Notes: generated by a model from the sequence alone, not told the origin. A stretch of DNA of 64,000 nucleotides from Aliikangiella marina (GCF_007004765.1 NZ_VIKR01000003.1:310001-374000), one strand, 5' to 3'; shown: positions 7,733-16,070, counted from the stretch's first letter. Numbers and translations are program-made.

Positions 7733-8731
7733 ATGAAAAAGATACTACCAATATTAATAACACTTTTAATTATCGGTTGTGTAGCAAATTCCCCCATAAG
7801 TGATTCAGGGCTCAACCCTGCAGACAAGAAATCAGCAAGAGCTTATATCCAAAGTTTGTCACGCTGCCCCGAAAGAGTAGAGCGGGGCGTGTTTTTAGAT
7901 GGCGGAACAGTAGGCGTTAAAGTTCATTATGAATCATCAGAAATTAAATATTTCGGCATGGAAAATAATGAATACTTTGAATCTCATAGTTCTAGTAGAT
8001 CGCTGACCAATGAAGAGGCTGCTAAGATTGAAATTGGAAAGCAGGTGAAACTGTTTCTTGGAATACACCCCACTGCAAAAACGTACTCGCAAATTTTACC
8101 ATTCAGAGGCGAAGAAGAGCGTGAATTAAAAGCTACGATACAACAGTGGTTGACTTGTGAGCCCCTAGACAGAGAATCAAAATCGCAAGTCAATCTGTTT
8201 CTAAGCGACATTGACTCACAAAGAAAAAGAGAAGTTAAGCACCTTTATGATATACCGGATAGAAAACTAGCTGAGTGGAGAGAGGTTAACTCTAGGCAAG
8301 GCGTTTTTGGTAAACATATTAATAACGAATACGAAATAATCGGGGGTTCTAGAATGTCAACTACACAGCTTGTTGATATTAGTGCATGTCCCGAGTCCAG
8401 CGAATGCGGAATGAGTTGGTACAGATATGAGATTAAAGTATTTTATAAGAGTAAAAACCATGTAAAAGGCGACGTAATTAACCTTGTAAGAAAAGAAGAG
8501 AATCCAACCTACACGTTGATTTCAGATGTGGGTGCCTATGTAGTAAGTGAAATCCCTAATTTAGAACTCCAAAAGACTTTAAATGCTAAATATTATCTTC
8601 ACGAAGTTTCTTATCCGAAGAAAATAATATGCTTTAATCACTTATTATCAGAACTTGGCCAGCCGGAATGGGATAAAATTGACTATCAGCCTTATGGCGA
8701 ATGGGAAAGACAGTGTATTCCCGCTGATTAA
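7733..8731 (+). CDS. Lipoprotein, paralogue of the gene at 62895-63893
   Basis: 332 residues. A signal with lipobox LIIGC puts the lipidated cysteine at residue 16. The protein is clearly related along its length to the lipoprotein at 62895: both have RGVFLDGGT followed by V.VHY, then QVLPF or QILPF, VNSRQGVFG or DNSRKGIFG, and SEIP. Both also end with KYYLHE and a WE.QCI segment. Conserved cysteines (SRCPE, LTCE, ISACPE, CFN, QCI) suggest disulfides in the periplasm. The family is unknown to me. It is the longest gene of the array and has no visible ribosome site. Confidence 0.75.
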   Translation: MKKILPILITLLIIGCVANSPISDSGLNPADKKSARAYIQSLSRCPERVERGVFLDGGTVGVKVHYESSEIKYFGMENNEYFESHSSSRSLTNEEAAKIEIGKQVKLFLGIHPTAKTYSQILPFRGEEERELKATIQQWLTCEPLDRESKSQVNLFLSDIDSQRKREVKHLYDIPDRKLAEWREVNSRQGVFGKHINNEYEIIGGSRMSTTQLVDISACPESSECGMSWYRYEIKVFYKSKNHVKGDVINLVRKEENPTYTLISDVGAYVVSEIPNLELQKTLNAKYYLHEVSYPKKIICFNHLLSELGQPEWDKIDYQPYGEWERQCIPAD

Positions 8732-8906
8732 ATTAGATTGCTTTGTAGATAATATTTCAGCTGTAAATAGGGTCGTGTGTTATGATGAAAACCAATCTAG
8801 TAATTAATGAAACGGTCGCTTGACAGGCAAAATGCACCACGGAACAGACGTTGACCTTTTTGAACCGCGCAAAAGACTTACAAAAGTAATAGAAAGATAG
8901 AAGAAA

Positions 8907-9455
8907 ATGATAAAGCAAATTGGTAAATATTTAGGTATAGGAATATTACTTGGAATAGGAATATCGATAGTCGATGTCGTATTTTGGGAATTTAGAAAAG
9001 ATAGTGTTAAGAAACTCACAGATCAAATTAGTTCTGATATTAAAGGGCTAAGGGATGTTTTCTATGTAGAAGGTATGGAATCAGTCTTCGATAATCCTAA
9101 GGAATATGACCCTTATATCGACCTTTCATTTTCACTCCAAGGGTATAAAAAACTAGATGACAAGATTAGGTTAAGTGGCAAAATATCAAATACTGGAAGT
9201 TCTATTTGGAGTGGTCTGTTTCTAAAGATACAAGCCTTTACTGAAGGGGATAATATAATTTCTGACTGTCATTTATCGACTACAGATTTAAAGCCAGGTC
9301 ACTGGGAAGCTTTTATAACAGACTGCTATATATTGGAAGAATATCAAGGTAAAGAAATAAAAGAGATATCATTTAGGTTAAAAAAAGCATTTCATGATAA
9401 GAAAGTAATAAAGCCAATCGATGATACTTCGAAGAAAGATGATGCAGTTGAATAA
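8907..9455 (+). CDS. Hypothetical protein with one N-terminal membrane anchor
   Basis: 182 residues. Residues 7-26 (YLGIGILLGIGISIVDVVFW) form a membrane span or uncleaved signal. The rest is probably periplasmic. The central part has a beta-sandwich feel (LSFSLQGYKKLDDKIRLSGKISNTGSSIWSGLFLKIQAF), like the FxxGxxxN pattern of domains that describe non-covalent surface interactions. A lysine-rich tail follows. I do not recognise the family. The gap upstream (8732-8906) has only a degraded version of the array element, with ACGGTCGCTTGAC near 8811 and CAGACGTTGACC near 8845. Confidence 0.6.
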   Translation: MIKQIGKYLGIGILLGIGISIVDVVFWEFRKDSVKKLTDQISSDIKGLRDVFYVEGMESVFDNPKEYDPYIDLSFSLQGYKKLDDKIRLSGKISNTGSSIWSGLFLKIQAFTEGDNIISDCHLSTTDLKPGHWEAFITDCYILEEYQGKEIKEISFRLKKAFHDKKVIKPIDDTSKKDDAVE

Positions 9456-9483
9456 GTTAACAAGCGTAAGGTTTTATACATAC

Positions 9484-9577
9484 GAGACTGTGTGAAAGAA
9501 ATGCTTCGATAGTCTCTGCTCATCACCAAGCTGACACTCGGGCATACATTTTAAATTTATAAAAGCAGACACTCGTT
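9484..9577 (+). repeat. Array intergenic element, copy E
   Basis: GAGACT (9484-9489) pairs with AGTCTC (9511-9516). CATCAC follows at 9521-9526, then GACACTCG (9533-9540), and AAAAGCAGACACTCG begins at 9561, so GACACTCG is present twice as a direct repeat. It aligns closely with copy F along its length. Confidence 0.7.
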
Positions 9578-9597
9578 CTCAATTTAATACTTAAATA

Positions 9598-9906
9598 ATG
9601 ATCATAAAGCATGAAATAAAAAATATATTTAATGTCAAAGGTAAGTTGCACGTTCTTGATGTTATTGGAATAAGAGTCGCTAATACCTTAAAGCCAGGGA
9701 AACAGCTTGAATGTGTGTTTCAGAAGCCTAGTGGAGAGCAATATAAAATGATCGGAACGATAGTTCCTGAATTGGTAAGTCACAAGGGGCAAGGTATTGA
9801 TTTGGATAAAATTGGTGGTAGTCTTGCTTTTTATTCTAAGCCGAATAACGAATCACCTGAGGGATGGAAGCTATTCGTCCATATTGAGTCAGATGAAGTA
9901 ACCTAG
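9598..9906 (+). CDS. Hypothetical small soluble protein
   Basis: 102 residues, beginning MIIKHEIKNIFNVKGKLHVLDVIG. The alternating hydrophobic pattern (ANTLKPGKQLECVFQKP, then YKMIGTIVPEL) suggests a small beta-barrel fold. There is no signal peptide, membrane span or recognisable motif. No ribosome site is evident before the ATG, which fits a gene whose upstream context changed by insertion. It is flanked by copies E and F of the element. Confidence 0.6.
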   Translation: MIIKHEIKNIFNVKGKLHVLDVIGIRVANTLKPGKQLECVFQKPSGEQYKMIGTIVPELVSHKGQGIDLDKIGGSLAFYSKPNNESPEGWKLFVHIESDEVT

Positions 9907-9940
9907 CACATTATGTTTGATGTAATTGGCTCTTATCATC

Positions 9941-10040
9941 AGAGGTTGTGTGAAAAGGTTGTCGTGACAGGCTCTGTTCATCACGAAAGAGACAGTCATC
10001 GATAAGTTTTATATTTTTAAAAGCGGTCAGTCACCGAATA
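9941..10040 (+). repeat. Array intergenic element, copy F
   Basis: This copy shares with copy E the stretch GTTGTGTGAAA (E has ACTGTGTGAAA), then CTCTG and a CATCAC box at 9979-9984. GACAGTCATCGA starts at 9991 and AAAAGCGGTCAGTCACCGA at 10020, so the core is again directly repeated about 29 bases apart. Confidence 0.7.
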
Positions 10041-10073
10041 TATTGGTATTAACCTGTTTCATAGGTACAGTAA

Positions 10074-10379
10074 ATGGCATTCGATTTATATCTAGGGAAA
10101 GAAAGAGCATGTATTGAGCACCATGAAGAGGGAATCTTCAGTGCAATAACCGATGATTCTCGCTATCCAAAGTTAAATCGGCTTTGGGAAGAGTTTTACA
10201 ATGGGCCACTCATTCAGCCTGGAACTGCTAATGAATTAGTTCACGAGCTGATAAACTTGAGAACTGAAATGTCGAACCAAGTAGACTCGAAACATTTGGT
10301 TTTAGCAATAGATCGATTGCTTCCATTTTTAAGTAAGGCGTATAAATCGGAAGAGCAAATCAGGTGTGTCAGTGATTAG
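10074..10379 (+). CDS. Hypothetical small soluble protein
   Basis: 101 residues, starting MAFDLYLGKERACIEHHEEG. It is predominantly helical after residue 40 (ANELVHELINLRTEM, then LVLAIDRLLPFLSKAY). It lacks export or membrane signals. The size, single-domain look and neighbourhood are similar to immunity-type proteins, though there is no toxin next to it. I do not recognise it as a named family. It is a single gene between copies F and G of the element. Confidence 0.6.
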   Translation: MAFDLYLGKERACIEHHEEGIFSAITDDSRYPKLNRLWEEFYNGPLIQPGTANELVHELINLRTEMSNQVDSKHLVLAIDRLLPFLSKAYKSEEQIRCVSD

Positions 10380-10388
10380 TATGTGGGG

Positions 10389-10465
10389 GAATTGAGGGGC
10401 TCAATTCATCACCTTACGGACGCTCACTGTTTATCTAATAGTTGTTAAAAGTTGCCGTTCAAAAT
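10389..10465 (+). repeat. Array intergenic element, copy G
   Basis: A perfect 8-bp hairpin (GAATTGAG 10389-10396, CTCAATTC 10400-10407) runs into CATCAC (10407-10412). GGACGCTCACTG starts at 10418, then AAAAGTTGCCGTTCAAAA lies near 10447. Spacing is about 28 bases. Confidence 0.7.
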
Positions 10466-10490
10466 ATTAACTCATGTAAGATAGGTTTAA

Positions 10491-10838
10491 GTGAAATATT
10501 ATAAAGAGCTTTTATTGAAGAAGCTTTCAAACGATGGATGGGGGCTCCTCGAGGAAGACGATAATACAGCTTGGTGGTTAGAGTCTCACTGGAAGATTAA
10601 ATCTGTTAAGCAGAATTATGGCTTGGAAATTTTTGTATTGTTTCTAGTTGACCCTATGTATGATGGACAGAATAAAGGAAGTGCTGTTTGGGCAGTTGGG
10701 GCTTACAAAGAAGTTCCGCATGAGCGACCTTTGGAAGGTAGCATTTGCGTGATGAGTATGATGAAAGGAAAGTTTGACGAGAAACTAGGAGAATTCGTTA
10801 CTTGTTTAAACAAGTATAGGAATGAAACTCACTCATAG
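10491..10838 (+). CDS. Hypothetical small soluble protein, GTG start
   Basis: 115 residues. GTG at 10491 is preceded by AGG five bases upstream. The protein is rich in Trp and acidic residues at its N-terminus (KKLSNDGWGLLEEDDNTAWWLESHW) and has a central strand pattern (GLEIFVLFLVDPMYDG, then GSAVWAVGAYKE). There is no signal or membrane span. I do not recognise the family. It has the same single-gene cassette context as its neighbours; the gap after it (10839-10954) lacks a clear copy of the element. Confidence 0.6.
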   Translation: MKYYKELLLKKLSNDGWGLLEEDDNTAWWLESHWKIKSVKQNYGLEIFVLFLVDPMYDGQNKGSAVWAVGAYKEVPHERPLEGSICVMSMMKGKFDEKLGEFVTCLNKYRNETHS

Positions 10839-10954
10839 TAATGATTGACACAGTCGATAGATCTATATAATAACGCAACCTCCCCATCGATTCTGCTTTA
10901 AATATAAGAAGCTTGAGAGCTTCTCTAACAATAAAAAATATACTAGGAAATAGA

Positions 10955-11320
10955 ATGGTTAGATTACTCGTTTCAATATCTGGATTAATGATGATTGTGT
11001 CTTGTGCTTCAAGTAATGTCATAGATTTTCGACCTGCGCCGGCGGTTTCTGAACTAACAGATCCTGCAATACCTTTGAAGATAGTCGAACCCGCATACCC
11101 TCGAAGAGCAGCAATTAATAATATAGAAGGTTGGGTTTTCTTCGAATTTGAACTAAATAGTAAAGGTAATCCTGTAAAACTTGCAGTAATGGATTCTCAC
11201 CCACAAGGCACATTTGTAAAGAATGCTTCAATAGCATTTAGTCAATGGACTTTTAAGGTTGACTCAGAAACTGCAAAACAAAAGAAGCAGTATATAATGG
11301 AGTTTAAATTAGCGGACTAA
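10955..11320 (+). CDS. Lipoprotein with a TonB C-terminal-like domain
   Basis: 121 residues from the ATG at 10955, preceded by AGGAAA. The longer frame from a TTG at 10913 would bury the signal peptide and is rejected. Residues 1-17 form a lipoprotein signal ending MIVSC. Residues 45-120 carry the TonB C-terminal fold: LKIVEPAYPRRAAINNIEGWV, then FEFELNSKGNPVKLAVMDSHP and the helix-strand ending KKQYIMEFKLAD. There is no proline-rich linker or membrane anchor to ExbB/ExbD, so it is not a full energy transducer. Small TonB-C proteins like this are usually envelope proteins of unknown role. Confidence 0.75.
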   Translation: MVRLLVSISGLMMIVSCASSNVIDFRPAPAVSELTDPAIPLKIVEPAYPRRAAINNIEGWVFFEFELNSKGNPVKLAVMDSHPQGTFVKNASIAFSQWTFKVDSETAKQKKQYIMEFKLAD

Positions 11321-11422
11321 GGCACTAAACATCACAAAATCGATATTGATCGTGTAGGTTTAAACTGTTTTTCAACTTAACGATTTATCTTTACCTTTTA
11401 ATTCATGAAGGAAACGTAGCAA

Positions 11423-12079
11423 TTGAAATCTCTTTGTAATCAAATTGAAGATGTTTTAGTGGAACCAATGAAAGTTCCAGAAGCCTTTGTGAAACTTTTT
11501 GAATGGATAGAGGCGAATGGTTTCTATGAAGATACCGAACTTGGAAGGATCGGTTATCTCTATCCGATAAATGATTTACGTGCTAATTGGGGAGACAACG
11601 AAAGACCAGGTGGTACTCTTATCGAGTTTTATGCTGAGAAGGACAGTGATTTATTCTATTTCATAAATGAAAATACAAAAGGTCGTCTCAGAGTTTTCGC
11701 AAGAACTGGTGGTGATGGTTCTGTGGCAGCCTTTTGGATTGATGATTATGGTCAGCAAAAGATAGTGCATATCGGTTCAGGTTCTGGCTCGGTGCTTGGT
11801 TGCGTTTTGTGTGATGAACCTTTAGATTTCTTGAGGCTTATTGCAATTGGTTATGATGAAATCTGTTGGAATGATGATTTTGAGTTGACGCCCAGCGAGA
11901 GTTTTAAGAATAGTAATTTTTTTGTGAAGCCAAATTTAAAGTATAGAGATTGGCTAATCCATCATTTCAAAACTACTATACCAAAAACGGCCATTGAAAT
12001 AGTTAAAGATCCTGCTGAATTTGGGGATGAGAAATCAAACGATCCATTTTGTAAATGGTTAATCAAAAATGATTCATAA
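11423..12079 (+). CDS. SUKH (SMI1/KNR4)-like protein, TTG start
   Basis: 218 residues. TTG at 11423 has AAGGAAA about ten bases upstream and no in-frame alternative nearby. The region GSVAAFWIDDYGQQKIVHIGS, followed by GCVLCDEPLDFLRLIAIGYDEIC, matches the pattern I know from SUKH superfamily proteins: an acidic, aromatic-rich core, an IGSGSGS turn, then the LDFLRL helix. SUKH proteins are widespread immunity proteins against secreted nuclease-type toxins, and some are general scaffold proteins. No toxin gene lies next to it, so it would be an orphan immunity gene. A weakly conserved array element (CATCAC at 11330) precedes it. Confidence 0.65.
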   Translation: MKSLCNQIEDVLVEPMKVPEAFVKLFEWIEANGFYEDTELGRIGYLYPINDLRANWGDNERPGGTLIEFYAEKDSDLFYFINENTKGRLRVFARTGGDGSVAAFWIDDYGQQKIVHIGSGSGSVLGCVLCDEPLDFLRLIAIGYDEICWNDDFELTPSESFKNSNFFVKPNLKYRDWLIHHFKTTIPKTAIEIVKDPAEFGDEKSNDPFCKWLIKNDS

Positions 12080-12412
12080 CAAAAACTAGTTTGGAATTAG
12101 TTATCGGATTTGCCTCAATTACCACAATTAGAAGCCAATGACCGCTTTCGGGAATGGGTTTTATAGCATCTTCCCAAATATCTCAATGACCGCTATATGG
12201 CAAAAGCACTCACAGAAAATTTAAGCATAACATCCAACTTTACCCTCTAAAAACTCCTATAAAACCAATTATCCTCCACTTCTAATGTTTGGTAAATGAG
12301 ATATCCGCATAAATATTCCTGTCACATAGCTTTAGCAAAGCTGAAATAAACCAGAAACAAATCAACGCTACATTGCCGTGTTTACCATAACAACTCTACA
12401 ATGGAGCTTTGC
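12080..12412. other. Intergenic stretch closing the accessory array, with two inverted box-2 copies
   Basis: CAATGACCGCTTT (12136-12148) and CAATGACCGCT (12184-12194) are the reverse complement of the array's second box, 48 bases apart. They are the only copies on the opposite strand and lie exactly where the small-gene array stops. The remainder up to 12412 should hold the promoter of the large lipoprotein gene; I see no clear match. Confidence 0.55.
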
Positions 12413-15400
12413 GTGAATTATAAAAAAACATTATTGGTACTTGCGACAAGTTTAGCTTTGTCTGCATGTATTGAAGACGGGGATGATGGTGCGAATGGTG
12501 CTGATGGTACTAACGGCTTAAATGCTTTAATTGAGCAAATTGAACTTGCTGCAGGGAATGAGCAATGTTTCAATGGCGGTGTTCAAATAAACACCGGTTT
12601 AGATACGAATCAGAATAATACAATTGATGCTACTGAAATCACAAGTACTGAGTATGTCTGTGCTCCATCAATTCCGGTTTCAGTTGCTAATTTGACCGGT
12701 GAAAAAATCACTTACCCAATTGCAGAATCCGCAAAAGCGTTAGCGACAGCGAGTTTTTCCGAAGGTGGTAGAACTGGAAACGACATTGACTTAACTATTG
12801 GGTTTGGTTCCGGCGCATTTCGTCACCAAAATGATCCAATCAATACTTTTTATACTATCAGTGACCGCGGACCGAACATTAAATGCGGCGATGCAGAAGA
12901 ACTGATCGGTTTAACAGAATTCTGTAAAGATGCCGGAGTAGCAGTTGATGGAAAAATTTTTCCAGTTACAGACTTTGCGCCAAGCATTTATCAATGGCGC
13001 TTAGTTGAAAATACCAATGGCGACAAGCAAGCAGAAATTATCGAAGTCATTACTTTAAAAGACAGTGATGGAAATCCTGTCTCAGGTATTTCTAATCCCT
13101 TAACATTTGCTGATGGTAGTTCAAACACCGAAAATGCATTCGCAAGTGATGGCTCATTACTTGACTTTGATGCTGAAGGTCTTGATCCAGAAGCAATCGT
13201 TAAACTATCAGATGGCACATTTTGGATTGCTGAAGAATATGGTGCTTCGATTTTACGTGTAGATACTGACGGTACAATTTTATCACGCGTTGTTCCTGCT
13301 GGAGTGGAGACACAATTAAGCGATGCCAATTACCCATTGGCAGGATCCTTACCGGCAGTTTATCACAAAAGAAAACTCAATCGCGGTATTGAATCTATCG
13401 CAGTTTCGCCTGCTGAAGATTATTTGTACTTTATTATGCAAAGCCCGCTAGATAATCCAGATTACAAATTATCCCGCCATGTTCGTATTATGAAGTACGC
13501 CTTGTCAGCTGGTGAGCTTGGCAATGCAATGGGTGAGTATGTTTATCAACTAGATCGCCCCGAAACTTTCGGCGATGGTACCAGTGGTGATAACAATAAA
13601 GCACAAAAAGATGTCAAAGTCTCGGAGATGCTTGCGGTTGGCGAAGACGATCTGATTATCCTAGAGCGAATTAGTAAAACAACAAAGCTTTATCGTATTA
13701 ATCTTGGTACTGGGGAAAATATCCTTGGAACTGACTTAAGTAATACTGGTGTTGTGGCTAATGAAACTGATGAAGAGAAAACGTTAGAAGATGTGTTTAA
13801 TCTAGAAGTCGTTGGAGCATCGCCGGTTAACAAAAGTCTTGTTTTTAACAGCATGACTCAATCACCCGAGCTACCAAAGAAGATCGAAGGTATTGCGTGG
13901 ATGTCGAATGACTACGTCATGCTTATTAACGATAATGATTTTGGTATTGAAGGCGGTGAAACTGAAATTAACTTACTCAACATTGGCGGAGATTTAGTTT
14001 CAGAGTCTAGTAACGTTGCGGCGAAACCTGGATTAACATTAATTGGTCGATACCAGGCAAGCACTGGCGGTGAAGGTGCGGCTGAGATTGTACAATATCA
14101 TGCAAACTCAGAATCAATTTTCACCATTAATGGCGACTTAGGCAATCGAATTGAAGTGGTTTCTGTCGCAGGGTTAACTACTGCTGAACTTGCTTCACCA
14201 TTAACCTCGACAAACTTAACGGGGGTTAATTATGATTTTCCAACAAGCGTTGATATAGGTGCAGAAACGGTTGATATTTCCGATGTAAACAGTATCGCAA
14301 TTCACGGTAACAAACTAGCGGTTGCGGTTGCTCATGTCAATGATATTACTGAGGCCGGTGTTGTGTTGTTTTATACACTGGACGATGACGGTGGCTTTGA
14401 TGTGAGTGATTATATTGCAACGCGCGTAGGTGTATTACCTGATAGTGTTGCATTTACCCCAGATGGTAGCAAAATCGTTGTCGCCGATGAAGGTGAAGCG
14501 GGTGATGTGCCTGCTGATGATGTTAAAGGTTCGGTATCTATCATCGATGTTGTTGCCGGTGTAGCAGAAACGACGGCGACAACGTTGACTTTTGATGACT
14601 TTAACGGACTTGATTTAGAAGGTTTAAACCAAAATCCTGATGCGGTCGATTTTGCGCATGCTGTCGAGCCTGAGTATGTTGCTATCTCTGCTGACTCATC
14701 AACTGCTTATATCACTTTGCAAGAAATGAATGCGCTAGCGGTTGTTGATTTAAACAACAAAACCATCCTCGATGTTAAATCGCTAGGTTTAAAAGATCAT
14801 AGTTTAATGTCAAATGCACTTGATGCCAGCGACAAGGACAACAAAGTTAATATCAGAACTTACGATAATCTTTATGGCTTGTTCCAACCGGATACCATCG
14901 TGAGCTATCAAACCAATGGACAAAATTATTTAATCACCGCAAACGAAGGTGACGCGGGTGATGGGTTCCATGATGTCGACGAAAGAGTTGAAGATCTGAC
15001 TTTAGATGCAACTGCTTTTCCTGATGCGACTGCTTTGCAGACAGACGATGAACTAGGTCGTTTGAAGGTTGTTCCTTATTTAGGTCAAGGTCAAGACGGT
15101 GAATATGAAAAGCTCTATGCCTTTGGCGCTCGCTCTTTTTCAATATGGTCGGATGCTGGAGAATTAGTTTTTGACAGCGGTTCGGATTTCGAAAAAGTAA
15201 CTGCGGGACTTTTCGGCTTAGACTTTAACAATGATGAAGATGTCAATGAAGCTGACACGCGTTCAGACGCAAAAGGCCCTGAGCCAGAAGCTCTTGCTGT
15301 CGGACAAGTCGGTGATCGATTCTATGCTTTCATCGGTATGGAACGAATGGGTGGAATTGCGATGTATGATGTTACTGATCCTTACGGCGTTCAGTTTATT

Positions 15401-15559
15401 ACTTACACCAACAACAGAAACCTTTCCGATATCACACAAGGTGATTTAGCGCCTGAAGGTATGTCATTTGTGAAAGCGGAAGATAGCCCAACGGGTTATC
15501 CACTGTTAATCGTTGGTAACGAAATCAGTGGTACGGTTGCTGTCTATCAAGTCCAATAA
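12413..15559 (+). CDS. Large lipoprotein: phytase-esterase-like domain plus choice-of-anchor I domain
   Basis: 1048 residues from the GTG at 12413, preceded by GGAG at the right distance; the ATG at 12401 overlaps that ribosome site. Residues 1-18 end in the lipobox LSAC. A short collagen-like GANGADGTNG run follows, then a small domain (residues 38-90). Residues 105-540 match the esterase-like activity of phytase family: GFGSGAFRH, TISDRGPNIKC, DPEAIVKLSDGTFWIAEEYG and GIESIAVSP. Residues 545-1048 match the choice-of-anchor I / alkaline-phosphatase-like beta-propeller: ANEGDAGDG, then YAFGARSFSIW, KGPEPEALAVG and DLAPEGMSF. It is probably a surface or periplasmic phosphoesterase of phosphate metabolism. 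Joining both families in one chain is notable. Confidence 0.85.
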   Translation: MNYKKTLLVLATSLALSACIEDGDDGANGADGTNGLNALIEQIELAAGNEQCFNGGVQINTGLDTNQNNTIDATEITSTEYVCAPSIPVSVANLTGEKITYPIAESAKALATASFSEGGRTGNDIDLTIGFGSGAFRHQNDPINTFYTISDRGPNIKCGDAEELIGLTEFCKDAGVAVDGKIFPVTDFAPSIYQWRLVENTNGDKQAEIIEVITLKDSDGNPVSGISNPLTFADGSSNTENAFASDGSLLDFDAEGLDPEAIVKLSDGTFWIAEEYGASILRVDTDGTILSRVVPAGVETQLSDANYPLAGSLPAVYHKRKLNRGIESIAVSPAEDYLYFIMQSPLDNPDYKLSRHVRIMKYALSAGELGNAMGEYVYQLDRPETFGDGTSGDNNKAQKDVKVSEMLAVGEDDLIILERISKTTKLYRINLGTGENILGTDLSNTGVVANETDEEKTLEDVFNLEVVGASPVNKSLVFNSMTQSPELPKKIEGIAWMSNDYVMLINDNDFGIEGGETEINLLNIGGDLVSESSNVAAKPGLTLIGRYQASTGGEGAAEIVQYHANSESIFTINGDLGNRIEVVSVAGLTTAELASPLTSTNLTGVNYDFPTSVDIGAETVDISDVNSIAIHGNKLAVAVAHVNDITEAGVVLFYTLDDDGGFDVSDYIATRVGVLPDSVAFTPDGSKIVVADEGEAGDVPADDVKGSVSIIDVVAGVAETTATTLTFDDFNGLDLEGLNQNPDAVDFAHAVEPEYVAISADSSTAYITLQEMNALAVVDLNNKTILDVKSLGLKDHSLMSNALDASDKDNKVNIRTYDNLYGLFQPDTIVSYQTNGQNYLITANEGDAGDGFHDVDERVEDLTLDATAFPDATALQTDDELGRLKVVPYLGQGQDGEYEKLYAFGARSFSIWSDAGELVFDSGSDFEKVTAGLFGLDFNNDEDVNEADTRSDAKGPEPEALAVGQVGDRFYAFIGMERMGGIAMYDVTDPYGVQFITYTNNRNLSDITQGDLAPEGMSFVKAEDSPTGYPLLIVGNEISGTVAVYQVQ

Positions 15560-15578
15560 AAGTTGTTTTAATGATTAG

Positions 15579-15604
15579 GGCCAACATAGGTTGGCCTTTT
15601 TTTT
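15579..15604 (+). terminator. Rho-independent terminator
   Basis: GGCCAAC (15579-15585) pairs with GTTGGCC (15590-15596) around a 4-base loop, followed by eight T. It lies 19 bases after the large lipoprotein gene. Confidence 0.93.
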
Positions 15605-15740
15605 GTTTGCACATCGAGCTGAATATATTATCAGCGCAAAACATCAAGAAAGTGAATATTTCCACTTTGTTGCAATCTTTAAAAGTTTTAGGGATTATAG
15701 ATTCTTCAAATAGTAAACCAACTGTATTTGGAGACGTCTC

Positions 15741-16070
15741 GTGCGAATTTTTCTAGCGCTAATCATGTTTGTTTTCCTTAGTGGCTGTTTATCGATGCAA
15801 CCGATTGGTAAAGGATTATCAAACGAGCAGGTTTATCATAAAATTATTCCTGGTGATGAGCTAATCGTCGAATTAAAAAGCCAAGAAAAAATTAAGATTA
15901 TTGTGACTAAGGTGACGGCAGAGCAGATAGAAGCTGATGGTCAGATATATAAGTTCGATGACATTGAAGAAATTCAAAAGCAAGGAGTCAGTATTTGGAA
16001 AACTACCGGTGCGGTGATCGGTACTTTGTATTTACTTGGTTTTATTGCTGCCTTGGTTATTTTAGGTTAA
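15741..16070 (+). CDS. Small lipoprotein with C-terminal membrane span
   Basis: 109 residues, GTG start at 15741 with GGAGAC nine bases upstream. Residues 1-15 form a lipoprotein signal ending LSGC. Residues 30-75 look like a small beta-barrel (GDELIVELKSQEKIKIIVTKVTAEQIEADGQIYKFDDIEEIQ), resembling an SH3-like or LSm-like fold. Residues 86-107 (TTGAVIGTLYLLGFIAALVIL) form a membrane span. The function is unknown; similar small lipoproteins are common in Alteromonadales and Oceanospirillales. Confidence 0.7.
   Translation: MRIFLALIMFVFLSGCLSMQPIGKGLSNEQVYHKIIPGDELIVELKSQEKIKIIVTKVTAEQIEADGQIYKFDDIEEIQKQGVSIWKTTGAVIGTLYLLGFIAALVILG

Noticed and set aside
10913..10954. Upstream TTG start for the TonB-C lipoprotein
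   Set aside because: It would place a polar extension before the signal peptide; the ATG at 10955 has AGGAAA upstream.
4680..12200. CRISPR array, because of the recurrent intergenic repeat
   Set aside because: Copies are hundreds of bases apart with genes between them, vary in sequence, and no cas gene is present.
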